Source of the DNA: Thauera sp. JM12B12
GTDB taxonomy: Bacteria > Pseudomonadota > Gammaproteobacteria > Burkholderiales > Rhodocyclaceae
Direction: 5' to 3'
DNA: 64,000 bases
Assembly: GCF_039614725.1 (NCBI RefSeq)
Contig: NZ_CP154859.1
Location: 558,001-622,000, forward strand
A program made the translations under genes and the position numbers. Shown here piece by piece: positions 46,749 to 55,477 of this stretch (the stretch's first letter is position 1; every line of letters begins with the position of its first letter). The notes under the pieces were generated by a model that made no database searches, was not told the origin of the DNA, and saw nothing but the letters and a program-made list of their open reading frames with translations.

Positions 46749-47291
46749 TCACATCGATTGGTCGTGGAGGGCGCCGCCGTCGAGCGCGACCATGTCGGGC
46801 TTGACCTCGTCGAAGCGCAGCACCTGGCCGCCGTGCTCGGCGGCGAAGGCCTTCGCATCCTGCTCGCGGGCGAAGGAGGCGGCGGTCGGCCCCATGGAGC
46901 CCAGGCGCTTCGAGCCGAACACGTAGAAGGCCGACTTGGCGTCGATCCAGTGGCCGCGCGGTGCGTTCCACTCGGCCTTGGCCATGTCCTGGACGTAGAG
47001 CGCACTGACCGCGCGCGCCTGCTCCGGGTTCAGATAGACGTTGAACATCTCGATGGTGTCGCAGAACCAGTCGGGCTGCGCCACCCCGGCGTAGTGCATC
47101 TGCACCTTCGGGCCGGGGTAGTCGGCGAGCAGCATGCCGTCGAGCGCGCAGCTGCTGCTGCCATCGATCTCGACCGGGGCGACGGCGCCGCGGCCGCCGC
47201 CTTCACCGCCACCGCAGGCGGCGAGCAGGCCGGCGGCGGCAGTGGCGATCAGGAAGCGCCGCCGGCTCTGGCAGGCGTGATGTGTGCACAT
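46749..47291 (-). CDS. nosL: copper-binding lipoprotein NosL
   Basis: A 180-residue lipoprotein with lipobox LLAACGG (Cys about 26). The NosL domain has a Cys-x3-Met variant, SCALDGMLLADYPGPK, then MHYAG and DWFCDTIEMFNVYLNPEQ. NosL binds Cu(I) and supports assembly of the CuZ site of NosZ in the periplasm. It is 37 bp after nosY. Confidence 0.88.
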   Translation of the reverse strand: MCTHHACQSRRRFLIATAAAGLLAACGGGEGGGRGAVAPVEIDGSSSCALDGMLLADYPGPKVQMHYAGVAQPDWFCDTIEMFNVYLNPEQARAVSALYVQDMAKAEWNAPRGHWIDAKSAFYVFGSKRLGSMGPTAASFAREQDAKAFAAEHGGQVLRFDEVKPDMVALDGGALHDQSM

Positions 47292-47328
47292 GGGGAATTC
47301 ACTCCATCCGGTTCGGGTTGAGGTGCGA

Positions 47329-48144
47329 TCAGCGGCGGAAGCGCCACGCCGCGATCGCCAGCGGGCCGGCGATCCAGGCCGCCATCACGAGACCGAGCAG
47401 CCAGGGCTGGGCGAGTGCGGGCGGGAACACGGTCGACAGGCCGTACAGGGTGCGGACATCGTCCATCGAGAAGATGTTGAGGATGCGGAAGACGTCGGCC
47501 GGATTGAGCAGCAGCGCGTAGGGCAGGGCCTCGCCGCCCCACTGGCCGGCGGTGACCACGAGCACGCCGAGCACCAGCAGGTCGAAGATCAGCACGAAGA
47601 AGAACCACATCGCGATTGCCAGGCCGGAGGCGCGCGTGCGGTCGGCGGCGAACACCGACAGCATCACCGCCAGGCTCAGGAAGGCGCAGCCGAGCAGCAC
47701 CGAGCTGAGCATGAAGCCGAAGTAGTGGAACAGTGCGTTGAGGTCGAGCTGGGACGCCAGCACCACCCCCACCAGGCCGAAACCGGCGATGGTCGAGAAG
47801 GCGAGCGCGCCGGCCAGGCCCAGGTACTTGCCGAGCAGCAGTTCGAGGCGGGTGATCGGCATCGACAGCAGCAGGTCGAGCGAGCCGCGTTCGCGCTCGC
47901 CGACGATGGCGTCGAAGCCCAGCACGAGGGCGATCAGCGGGATCAGGTAGATGACCAGGCTGACCAGGCTGGCGATGGTGACCTCGATCGAACGGAACCC
48001 CACTGCGCCCTGCTGTGCCGCGCCGAAATAGGCGATCGACAGCGCGAACACGGTGAACACCAGGGCCACCGCGAGCACCCAGCGGTTGCGGATGCGGTCC
48101 CAGAACTCCTTGCCGGCGATCGTGGCGATCTGCGAAAACTCCAT
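47329..48144 (-). CDS. nosY: ABC permease NosY
   Basis: A 271-residue six-helix membrane protein of the NosY type (KEFWDRIRNRWVLAVALVF, GFDAIVGERERGSLDLLLSMPI). With NosF it forms the ABC complex that works with NosD in maturation of N2O reductase. It starts 10 bp after nosF ends. Confidence 0.92.
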   Translation of the reverse strand: MEFSQIATIAGKEFWDRIRNRWVLAVALVFTVFALSIAYFGAAQQGAVGFRSIEVTIASLVSLVIYLIPLIALVLGFDAIVGERERGSLDLLLSMPITRLELLLGKYLGLAGALAFSTIAGFGLVGVVLASQLDLNALFHYFGFMLSSVLLGCAFLSLAVMLSVFAADRTRASGLAIAMWFFFVLIFDLLVLGVLVVTAGQWGGEALPYALLLNPADVFRILNIFSMDDVRTLYGLSTVFPPALAQPWLLGLVMAAWIAGPLAIAAWRFRR

Positions 48145-48154
48145 GGTCCGCCCC

Positions 48155-49108
48155 TCAGTCCGAAAAGCCGAAGAACACGTCTTCGAGCGAGGGTTCGCGC
48201 ACCGTCAGGTCGCGAACCTTGCCGTCGAGCGCGGCGAGGGCGGCGATCACCGCCATCTTGGTGTCGCGCCTGCACTGCACGGCGACGTGGTCGTCGCGGG
48301 CCTCGATCGCCCCCACCGGCAGGTGGCCGAGCGCGGCACGCACGGCCTCGAAGTCTTCTGCGGCGACACGCACCTTGAACCACAGCGGCAGGTCCATCTG
48401 CTCGCGCAGCGCCTGCACCGTGCCGGTGGCCTGCACCGCGCCGGCGGCCATGATGGCCAGCCGGTCCACCCGCTCCTGGATCTCGGCCAGGATGTGGGAG
48501 GTGATCACCGTGGTCACGCCTTCGCTCTTCAGCTGCCGCAGGATGGCGTAGAAGCCGCGGATCGCCTCCGGGTCGAGGCCGGTGGTGGGCTCGTCGAGGA
48601 ACAGGATGCGCGGCTTGCCGAGCAATGCCTGGGCGAAGCCGAGGCGCTGGCGCATGCCCTTGGAGTACTCGCGCACGCGCCGCCGGGCGGCATGCATGAG
48701 GCCCACGCGCTCGAGCAGGGCGCCGTTGCCGGCCGGCGACACGCCCTTGAGGCGAGCGAAGAAGTCCAGGGTCTCGGCGCCGGTGAGGTTGTCGTAGAGC
48801 ACGACGTTCTCGGGCAGGTAGCCGATCTTGCGCCGCACGGCGCGGAAGTCGCCGCCTTCGACCCGTGCGCCGTCGATGCGGATCTCGCCGGCGCTCGCCG
48901 GGATGAGGCCGAGCATCATCTTGAACATCGTGCTCTTGCCGGCGCCGTTGTGGCCGATGAGGCCGAACAGCTCGCCTTCGTGCACGTCGAGGTCGACGCC
49001 GTCGACCGCGTGGATGCTGCCATAGTGCTTGCGCACGCCGCGGGCGACGATCACCGGCAGGGCGCCGGGCTGCGACGGCTCAGTTGGGGCGGGGGAAATG
49101 TCGGCCAC
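48155..49108 (-). CDS. nosF: ABC ATPase NosF
   Basis: A 317-residue ATPase with Walker [12 protein letters not shown], signature YSKGMRQRLGFAQALL and Walker B ILFLDEPTTGLDP. Starts from GTG with GGAG eight bases upstream, and overlaps the end of nosD by 29 bp. Drives the NosDFY complex. Confidence 0.92.
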   Translation of the reverse strand: MADISPAPTEPSQPGALPVIVARGVRKHYGSIHAVDGVDLDVHEGELFGLIGHNGAGKSTMFKMMLGLIPASAGEIRIDGARVEGGDFRAVRRKIGYLPENVVLYDNLTGAETLDFFARLKGVSPAGNGALLERVGLMHAARRRVREYSKGMRQRLGFAQALLGKPRILFLDEPTTGLDPEAIRGFYAILRQLKSEGVTTVITSHILAEIQERVDRLAIMAAGAVQATGTVQALREQMDLPLWFKVRVAAEDFEAVRAALGHLPVGAIEARDDHVAVQCRRDTKMAVIAALAALDGKVRDLTVREPSLEDVFFGFSD

Positions 49109-50366
49109 GCCATTGGCTCCAGTCGGGGTTGTGCGGCTGCATGCGCGGCTTGGGGTCGACGATGCTCGGTGCGCGCAGCAGCGGGAACTGCTGCCCCACC
49201 AGCCGCAAGGTCTGCACCGCCGGGCTCGCCAGCAGCAGCTTCATCATCGGGTGGCGCCAGGTCAGGCGGTCCACCATGTCGTTGGCCTCGTACTGCACGT
49301 CGCCGGCGCCGTCGCCGTTGCGGTCCCAGCCGAGATAGTTGCTCCAGTAGTTGCCTTCCTTGACGCCCCAGGGCAGGTCGCGGGCGCCGACGTAGCGCAC
49401 CTGCTCGCGGTTGGCGATGAAGTCGTTGCCCTCGACCTCGTTGTTCTTCGAGCCCGCCCACAGATGCACGCCGACCACGTTGTCGATGACCTGGTTGCCG
49501 CGCAGCACGTTGTATTCGGCGTCGTAGATGAAGAAGCCGCGCTGGTTGCCCGCGACCACGTTGTTCTCGATCACCGAATCCTGGATGGTGCGCAGCATGA
49601 TGCCGTGGTCGGAGTTGGCCCACGCGCGGTTGTTGCGCACGGTGAGCCGGCGCACCTCCATCAGCGCCAGCCCGCCGCGGTTCAGCCAGCTGTGGTTGCC
49701 TTCCCACAGGTTGTCGTAGGCGTTCATGTAGTGCGTGCCGTAGCGGCTGTGGTGCAGGCGGTTGTCGCGGAACACGGCATCGTGCGAGACATCGACGTAG
49801 AGCGCGTCGCGCACGAAGCTGATTCTGTTGCCGATGATCTGCGCGCGCCGGGTGTTGTAGAGCTGGATGCCGTTGCCGCGCTGCGAGGACTGCAGCTCGC
49901 GCTTGCCGGTGATCAGGTTGCCCTCGATCAGGACGTCGTTCGACTGCTCGATCCACAGCCCGAAGAGGGTGTAGGAGAAGTCGCAGTTGCGCACCACGGT
50001 GTGGTGCGAGCCCGGCCACACGTAGATCCCCGCGTTCTGGTCGCGCAGGCTGGCGCCCGAGTCGGCGATGATCAGGCCTTCGATCGTGACCCGTTCGGCC
50101 TTGATGCGGATGGTGTCGCCGCGCAGGCCGCCGGAGAGGGTGGGGCGGTCGATGCCGCGCAGGGTCAGCGCCTTGGTGATGAGCAGGTTCTCGACGTAGC
50201 GCGCGCGTTCGACCTCGATGGTGTCGCCCGGCGCGGCGCGGTCGATCGCGGCCTGGATCGATTCCCCCGCCTTGACCCGCCACACCTCCGCTGCGGCCGG
50301 AGCGGCCAGCGCGGCAAACAGGCTTGCGACGACGAGGGCGCGAAGGAGGTGAAGGAGATGGGGCAT
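49080..50366 (-). CDS. nosD: periplasmic copper-maturation protein NosD
   Basis: A 428-residue periplasmic protein with a signal peptide (LLRALVVASLFAALAAPAAA). A right-handed beta-helix of CASH/PbH1 repeats follows (repeated VIRNC, IEGNLI, VRNNRAW and IENNVVAGNQ units). NosD accepts copper and sulfur species for the CuZ centre. It is 150 bp after the small membrane ORF; this gap shows no clear promoter. Confidence 0.92.
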   Translation of the reverse strand: MPHLLHLLRALVVASLFAALAAPAAAEVWRVKAGESIQAAIDRAAPGDTIEVERARYVENLLITKALTLRGIDRPTLSGGLRGDTIRIKAERVTIEGLIIADSGASLRDQNAGIYVWPGSHHTVVRNCDFSYTLFGLWIEQSNDVLIEGNLITGKRELQSSQRGNGIQLYNTRRAQIIGNRISFVRDALYVDVSHDAVFRDNRLHHSRYGTHYMNAYDNLWEGNHSWLNRGGLALMEVRRLTVRNNRAWANSDHGIMLRTIQDSVIENNVVAGNQRGFFIYDAEYNVLRGNQVIDNVVGVHLWAGSKNNEVEGNDFIANREQVRYVGARDLPWGVKEGNYWSNYLGWDRNGDGAGDVQYEANDMVDRLTWRHPMMKLLLASPAVQTLRLVGQQFPLLRAPSIVDPKPRMQPHNPDWSQWRGRHFPRPN

Positions 50367-50516
50367 TGCTCGGCAGACGATCCAGGTTGGGTCAGAGTAT
50401 GCGGCCCAATGTCGCAGCGGTACTTGATCTAGGTGAAGCGGTCCCGGCTGCGGCGCGGGGTGCGCAAAGAACGGCGCCGCCCGGGGGCGGCGCGGGTGAG
50501 CGGGGGCGGCGCGTGC

Positions 50517-50945
50517 TCAGATCTGGATCAGCCCCAGGCTCTTCAGGGTCAGGAACAGGGCGGCGCCGATCAGCAGGTTCTTGAAGCCGACATAGCAGGT
50601 CATGTCCATCACGCTCGCCTTGCGGTAGCGCCGGCCCCACCACGGGCCCTCCTTCACGTAGGGCTTGGCGCCGAGGCGCACCACAACCTCGAATACGCTC
50701 CAGCCGAACCACCAGCCGATGATCACGCCAGGTGCGAGATTGTTGCCCATCGCGGCCAGCACCCAGACCAGGGTGGCGGCAAGCGCGAGCGCCAGGCCCG
50801 CGGCCTGGATCGCGCGCTGGCGCTGAAAGCCGTTTCGGCTCCAGGGCCACAGGTGGTCCCAGATCTCGGCGCCGATGCGCGCCAGGGCGCTGCCGCCGCT
50901 GTAGGGCGGGGTCACCGGTTCGGTCATGCTGCGGGGGTCGATCAT
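50517..50945 (-). CDS. nos-cluster membrane protein of unknown function
   Basis: A 142-residue protein with two or three membrane segments (AIQAAGLALALAATLVWVLAAMG, GVIIGWWFGWSVFEVVV, LLIGAALFLTLKSLGL). No cysteine-rich or haem motif is seen. It lies 27 bp after nosR and before nosD, so it is part of the operon. I do not recognise a characterised family; a role in NosR or NosD function is possible by position. Confidence 0.75.
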   Translation of the reverse strand: MIDPRSMTEPVTPPYSGGSALARIGAEIWDHLWPWSRNGFQRQRAIQAAGLALALAATLVWVLAAMGNNLAPGVIIGWWFGWSVFEVVVRLGAKPYVKEGPWWGRRYRKASVMDMTCYVGFKNLLIGAALFLTLKSLGLIQI

Positions 50946-50972
50946 GATGCGGTCCTCGTCGATGGGCGGCGC

Positions 50973-53159
50973 TCAGGCCTTGGCGGCCGGCACCGGCTTG
51001 ATCGGGATGTAGTAGCCGTCGCTGCCGATCGGCGTCAGCGGCAGGCCGGCCTTGGTGCGGCGCTTGCGCTCCTGCGCCAGCGGCGGGCAGGCATGCTCGT
51101 CGGTGTACAGGATCATGCAGTCGAGGCAGTGCATGCACTCGCGATGGTCGATGCGGCCGTGCTCGTCGATCGCGAGCGAACCGCAACCCACCGCGCAGGC
51201 CTTGCAGCTGTTGCACTCCTGCTTGCGCTTGAGCCCGAACCAGCGGAAGGTCGAGGGCATCGCGAGCGAGGCGCCGAGCGGGCACAGATACTTGCAGAAC
51301 GGCCGCTCCATGAAGATGGACAGGCCGAGCAGGACCGCCACGAACAGGGTGTAGGGCCAGGCGCGGTTGAACACGCCGACGAGGAAGGTGGTCTTGAACG
51401 GCTCCACCTCGGCGAGCATCTCCGCCAGCCCCATCGAGAACACCGACACCGCGAGCAGGGCGAAGAACACGAAGTACTTGATCCACTTCAGGCGGTTGTG
51501 CCACTTCATCGGCAGGGCGAACTGGAAACGCTTGAGGCCGATCGCGCCCGCGACCTTGTAGATCAGCTCGGAGAGCGAGCCGAACGGGCACATCCAGCCG
51601 CAGAACAGGCCGCGCCCCCACACGAAGGTGGTGAGGATGATGAAGATCCAGAACAGGAAGATGAAGGGGTCGGTGAGGAAGAGCTCCCACTCCCACTTGA
51701 ACAGCAGCGAGTGGAACCAGGTCAGCACCTGGGTGATCGAGGGCTGGGCGAGCAGGCCGAAGCCGACGAAGCCGATGCTGATCACCCAGAAGGCGTACTT
51801 GAAGGCATTGACCGGCCACTTGTTCTTGCGCGTCGAGCGCCGGGTGAGGACGTCGCGCCTGGCGTAGACGATCGTCACGGCCACCAGCAGGGCGGCGAAC
51901 AGGCCGATCTCGAGCGCGCGCGACTTCCACACCTTCACCCACGGTGCATCGGGCTTGATCACCTCCGGCCGGCCGCCCTCGAGGTGGCGGTCCGCCAGCC
52001 AGTACTCGGTGTCGAAGTTCGCGAAGGTCCGGGCGCCGGTCTCGCGGTCGACCCGGTTGCCGAGGAAGATGAACTTCCACGGGAAGGCGCCCGAGAACGC
52101 GGGCGAGCGCACGATGAAGATCGCCGACTCGTTGAACGCGGGCGCGCCGGCGGCGCTGACGCCGTAGAGGTTCAGGTAGTCGAGGTCGCGGAAGGTGAAG
52201 GCATCCTGGCCCTGGCGGATCTGTACGCGATCGTAGATGCCGCCGCGCACGAAGCCCGAGCCCTTGAACGACTCGTTGCCGCCGGTGCGGATCACGAACA
52301 GGGCGTGCTCGCCCTCGCGCAGCCGGGCCATCAGCGAACGCCAGCCGGCTTCGCCGAGGACCGAGCGGCCGATCTCCGGGTGGTTCAGGTAGCCGAACCA
52401 GAGATCGATGAAGGGCGTCGCGCCGCGCTGCAGACCGACCTGCTCGGGCATCACCTTCAGGTTGCGGACCGCGCCCTCGGCGACCAGCGTCGCCCAGTCG
52501 AGGGTGCGCCCGCCATCGGCGAAGCGTGCCTGAGGCCGGATCGTCGGCTCGAGGATGCCGACCTGGCGCGCGACCGCGGCGCCCGAGGTCATCATGACCT
52601 GATTCTGCGCGATCACCGTCACCGTGGCGCCGGAGATGGCGTCGAGGCCGATGATGTCCTCGTCGGGGCGGGAGCGGCCGATCTCGATGTTGTCGCCAAC
52701 GAATTTGCCCAGGTACTGCTTGTTGAAGCCGATCAGTGCGCTTTCCGGAATGCCCAGCAGCAGGATGGGCTCGGAGTGCTTGAGGATCTTGACGCCGACG
52801 AAGCGGCCCGCGGTGTCCATGCCGATCAGCGTGACCACCGGCTTACCGGAGTAGGCCGGGGTGTCGGTGATGTCCGTGGACAGCATGACGTAGCCCACCA
52901 GCTTGCGTTGGCCGTTCTCTTCGGCATAGGCCTCGACGTACGGGGGCTGGCCCTTGCGTTCGGAGAAGCTGGTCGCGCCCGGCAGCACCTCGGCGCAGGG
53001 TACGTAGGCGCAGAGGGCGGGCGAGGTGCTCAGCTCCGCCGGCAGTGCGGCCTCGTAGGCGGACTGGGCGCGGGCCGGAGCGGCCGTCGTGGCGAGGACG
53101 GCGGCGGCGACGAGAATCAGCGAGGACAGGGCGCCGCGCAATGCGGACGACAACTTCAT
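50973..53159 (-). CDS. nosR: NosR, FMN/[4Fe-4S] electron donor and regulator of N2O reductase
   Basis: A 728-residue protein. A signal peptide leads to a periplasmic FMN-binding domain (about 80-180; the Thr in DAISGATVT is the flavinylation motif), six membrane helices, and cytoplasmic ferredoxin-type clusters: CGWMCPFGS, CKYLCPLGA, CNSCKACAVGC and CMHCLDC. NosR passes electrons to NosZ and is needed for its expression in studied species. GGAG lies six bases before the ATG at 53159; a start four codons earlier lacks a ribosome site. Its own FNR-type promoter separates it from nosZ. Confidence 0.94.
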   Translation of the reverse strand: MKLSSALRGALSSLILVAAAVLATTAAPARAQSAYEAALPAELSTSPALCAYVPCAEVLPGATSFSERKGQPPYVEAYAEENGQRKLVGYVMLSTDITDTPAYSGKPVVTLIGMDTAGRFVGVKILKHSEPILLLGIPESALIGFNKQYLGKFVGDNIEIGRSRPDEDIIGLDAISGATVTVIAQNQVMMTSGAAVARQVGILEPTIRPQARFADGGRTLDWATLVAEGAVRNLKVMPEQVGLQRGATPFIDLWFGYLNHPEIGRSVLGEAGWRSLMARLREGEHALFVIRTGGNESFKGSGFVRGGIYDRVQIRQGQDAFTFRDLDYLNLYGVSAAGAPAFNESAIFIVRSPAFSGAFPWKFIFLGNRVDRETGARTFANFDTEYWLADRHLEGGRPEVIKPDAPWVKVWKSRALEIGLFAALLVAVTIVYARRDVLTRRSTRKNKWPVNAFKYAFWVISIGFVGFGLLAQPSITQVLTWFHSLLFKWEWELFLTDPFIFLFWIFIILTTFVWGRGLFCGWMCPFGSLSELIYKVAGAIGLKRFQFALPMKWHNRLKWIKYFVFFALLAVSVFSMGLAEMLAEVEPFKTTFLVGVFNRAWPYTLFVAVLLGLSIFMERPFCKYLCPLGASLAMPSTFRWFGLKRKQECNSCKACAVGCGSLAIDEHGRIDHRECMHCLDCMILYTDEHACPPLAQERKRRTKAGLPLTPIGSDGYYIPIKPVPAAKA

Positions 53160-53187
53160 GGCGCACTCCATAAGGGGATTGTGATGG

Positions 53188-53229
53188 AGTCTAGAAGGGC
53201 CCGGCAGCGATGTATTTGTTTCGTATCAA
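53188..53229 (-). promoter_or_regulatory. class II FNR/DNR-type promoter of nosR
   Basis: Leftward, TTGATACGAAACAA (53216-53229) matches nine of ten FNR consensus bases. After exactly 22 bp comes TAGACT (53188-53193). The dyad is therefore near -41.5, and transcription would start about 20 bp before the nosR ATG. Confidence 0.75.
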
Positions 53230-53261
53230 TTGTTGCTGGCGGACGCTGAATGACGAGCCCG

Positions 53262-53293
53262 TAAAAGCGACAGGGGGCCGCAGCCCCCTGTCG
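53262..53293 (-). terminator. terminator between nosZ and nosR
   Basis: An 11-bp perfect stem (53268-53278 and 53283-53293) with a 4-nt loop is followed leftward by CTTTTAC. It ends nosZ transcription before the separate nosR promoter. Confidence 0.85.
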
Positions 53294-53313
53294 TTCCTCA
53301 TGCTATGTCGAGG

Positions 53314-55263
53314 TCATGCTTCGACGATCATGCGGCTGCGCATCTCGAGGTGCAGCGCATGGCAGAAGTGGGTGCAGTAGCACCAGAACACCCCCGGCTT
53401 GTCGGCCTTGAAGGTGACCGACTTGGTCTCCTGCGGGTTGCAGATGAAGTTGACGTTGTACTTCGGAATGGCGAAGCCGTGCGTCAGGTCCTCGATCTTG
53501 TCGAGGTTGGTCAGAATGATGGTGACCTCGTCGCCGAGCTTGAGCTTGAACTCGCGCGGCTCGAAGGCGGGCGCCAGCGAGGTGATCTTCACGGTGACCT
53601 TGTTGCCGTCGCGGAACACGCCGGCTTCCTTCGAGTCCTTCACCGCGAGCGGGAATTCGTCGATGTTGTACACCTGCTTGGGCTGCAGCAGCTCGCGCTT
53701 GAAGATGATGAAGTCGTGCGGCTCGGGGCGAACCGGGTGATCCGCGACCAGCACCATCTTCTCGCCCGAGATGTCGACGAACTGCTCGGTTTCGGCGTGC
53801 AGCGGGCCGACCGGCAGGAAGCGGTCCTTCGAGAACTTGCAGCCCACGCACAGCCACTTGCCGTCGGCGAACATGGTCTCCGACTGCGAGGCGTTGATGT
53901 GGCCCGGCTGGTAATGCACGTCGAGGCGGTCGACCACGTATTGCGCGTTCTTGTCGCCGGCGTGGAACTTGATTGCGGCGTCCACATTCCATTTAACGAT
54001 CTGGCTGTCGAGGAACAGCGTGGTGTAGGCGTTGCCGCGACCGTCGAAGGCGGTGTGCAGCGGGCCGAGGCCGATCTCGACCTCGGCGACGATGGCCTTG
54101 TCGAGGTCGTCGAGCTTGCCGTCGAACCATTCGAGCACCTTCGCGAGCTCGATCACGGTGGCGGTGGGCGACAGCTTGCCGGCGCAGATGAAGTACTTGC
54201 CGTCGGGGCTGGCGTTCACGCCATGCGGGTTCTTCGGCACGGTCACGTAGGCCACCAGCGCGGTCTTCGGGTCGGCGTTCGAGGCCTTGGTGCCATCGAC
54301 CACCGGCACCTTGGAGGCGCCGAAGGTGGTGAACTTGCCGTCCTTCACCGCCTGCTCGATGCGGGCGATGTTGAAGAAGATGCAGGCGTCGCGTTCGGCC
54401 GACATCATGCCTTCGTAGTGGTAGCCGCCCTCGGTGTTGTACTGGTTCGAAGCCGCGAGCTTGCCATCGTACGAGGTGGCGACGAGGTCGCAGTTGCCGT
54501 CGATCAGCACCTGCCAGCGCACTTCCATGGTCTCGGCGTCGACGCAGCTGAAGAGCGCGCGGTATTTCTCCGGCGAGTCGATGTCGCGGCCGTCGTTGGG
54601 CAGCGGGGTGTGGAACTCGGCGCCGCAGAACACGCGGGTGGTGTAGTTGATCGCGGGATCGACCGGGTCGCGCTTGTCCGGGAAGATGCCGTGAAAGCCC
54701 TGCACGTTGGGCAGCTCGGTGATCTTGTCGCACACCAGGTAGTCGAGGCGGATGCGGGCGATGCGGCTGTTGATCTTGTCGTTGATCCAGGCGTAGCGGC
54801 CGTCGTAGTTGCCATCCTTGTAGGAGGCATGGGTGTGGTGGGTGTCGCCCACCGTATAGCGCAGGCTGCCGTCGGGCTTGGTGCCCATGACCGCCTTCGA
54901 CTCATTGGTGACGCCCCAGCCGACCAGCGCGTCGGGGACGAAGCAGGGCACGCGGTGCAGCTCGCGGCCGGAGGGCAGGCCGAGGACGCGGAAGTCGCCG
55001 GTGTGGCCGCCGCTCCAGAAGCCATAGTAGGTGTCGAGTTCGCCCGGCTTCAGGTGCACCGAGCTGTGCTCTGCGCTCGCCGCCACGGCGGGCGCGGGGG
55101 CCGCCGCAGGCGCGGCGGCGGGCGCGGGGGTTTCCTTGTTGCACGCCGACAGGCCGACGGACAGGCCGGCACCAGCCAGGCCGGCCAGCGCCGCGGTATT
55201 GAAGAACTTGCGGCGGCTCGGGTCGGGCATGGCGTCGACCGGATTCATTTTTGCGTCATTCAT
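53314..55263 (-). CDS. nosZ: nitrous-oxide reductase NosZ (clade I, Tat-exported)
   Basis: The 649-residue terminal reductase that converts N2O to N2 in the periplasm. The N-terminus has a twin-arginine signal (PSRRKFFNTAALAG), typical of clade I enzymes. Beta-propeller CuZ histidines lie in DTHHTHAS, KNPHGVN, GLGPLHTAF and others. The C-terminal CuA domain has FWCYCTHFCHALHLEM. An Ala/Pro-rich linker follows the signal peptide. GGGAG precedes the ATG. It is followed by a terminator and preceded by an FNR-type promoter. Confidence 0.97.
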   Translation of the reverse strand: MNDAKMNPVDAMPDPSRRKFFNTAALAGLAGAGLSVGLSACNKETPAPAAAPAAAPAPAVAASAEHSSVHLKPGELDTYYGFWSGGHTGDFRVLGLPSGRELHRVPCFVPDALVGWGVTNESKAVMGTKPDGSLRYTVGDTHHTHASYKDGNYDGRYAWINDKINSRIARIRLDYLVCDKITELPNVQGFHGIFPDKRDPVDPAINYTTRVFCGAEFHTPLPNDGRDIDSPEKYRALFSCVDAETMEVRWQVLIDGNCDLVATSYDGKLAASNQYNTEGGYHYEGMMSAERDACIFFNIARIEQAVKDGKFTTFGASKVPVVDGTKASNADPKTALVAYVTVPKNPHGVNASPDGKYFICAGKLSPTATVIELAKVLEWFDGKLDDLDKAIVAEVEIGLGPLHTAFDGRGNAYTTLFLDSQIVKWNVDAAIKFHAGDKNAQYVVDRLDVHYQPGHINASQSETMFADGKWLCVGCKFSKDRFLPVGPLHAETEQFVDISGEKMVLVADHPVRPEPHDFIIFKRELLQPKQVYNIDEFPLAVKDSKEAGVFRDGNKVTVKITSLAPAFEPREFKLKLGDEVTIILTNLDKIEDLTHGFAIPKYNVNFICNPQETKSVTFKADKPGVFWCYCTHFCHALHLEMRSRMIVEA

Positions 55264-55396
55264 GGTGCTTGCTCCCGTAGGCTGGTGTGATCGATTCCCA
55301 CAGGACCGGCTGCGCGCCTGGGCGCCCCTCGCGCTGGCTGTCGATGCGTGCCGGCGACCTGTGACAATGTGTCCTGTGACGTTTTGTCGCACCTGG

Positions 55397-55438
55397 ATTC
55401 TAGGAAGCGGGCGTCCGCAAAACCTTGACATAAGGCAA
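55397..55438 (-). promoter_or_regulatory. class II FNR/DNR-type promoter of nosZ
   Basis: Leftward, TTGCCTTATGTCAA (55425-55438) keeps seven of ten consensus positions. After exactly 22 bp comes TAGAAT (55397-55402), a good -10. Start of transcription would be near 55390, leaving a leader of about 127 nt. The box is weaker than those of nosR and the cytochrome gene, but the spacing is identical. Confidence 0.65.
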
Positions 55439-55477
55439 AGTTGCAAGCTTGCCGAATCACCCCCACTCCGGTCCGTC

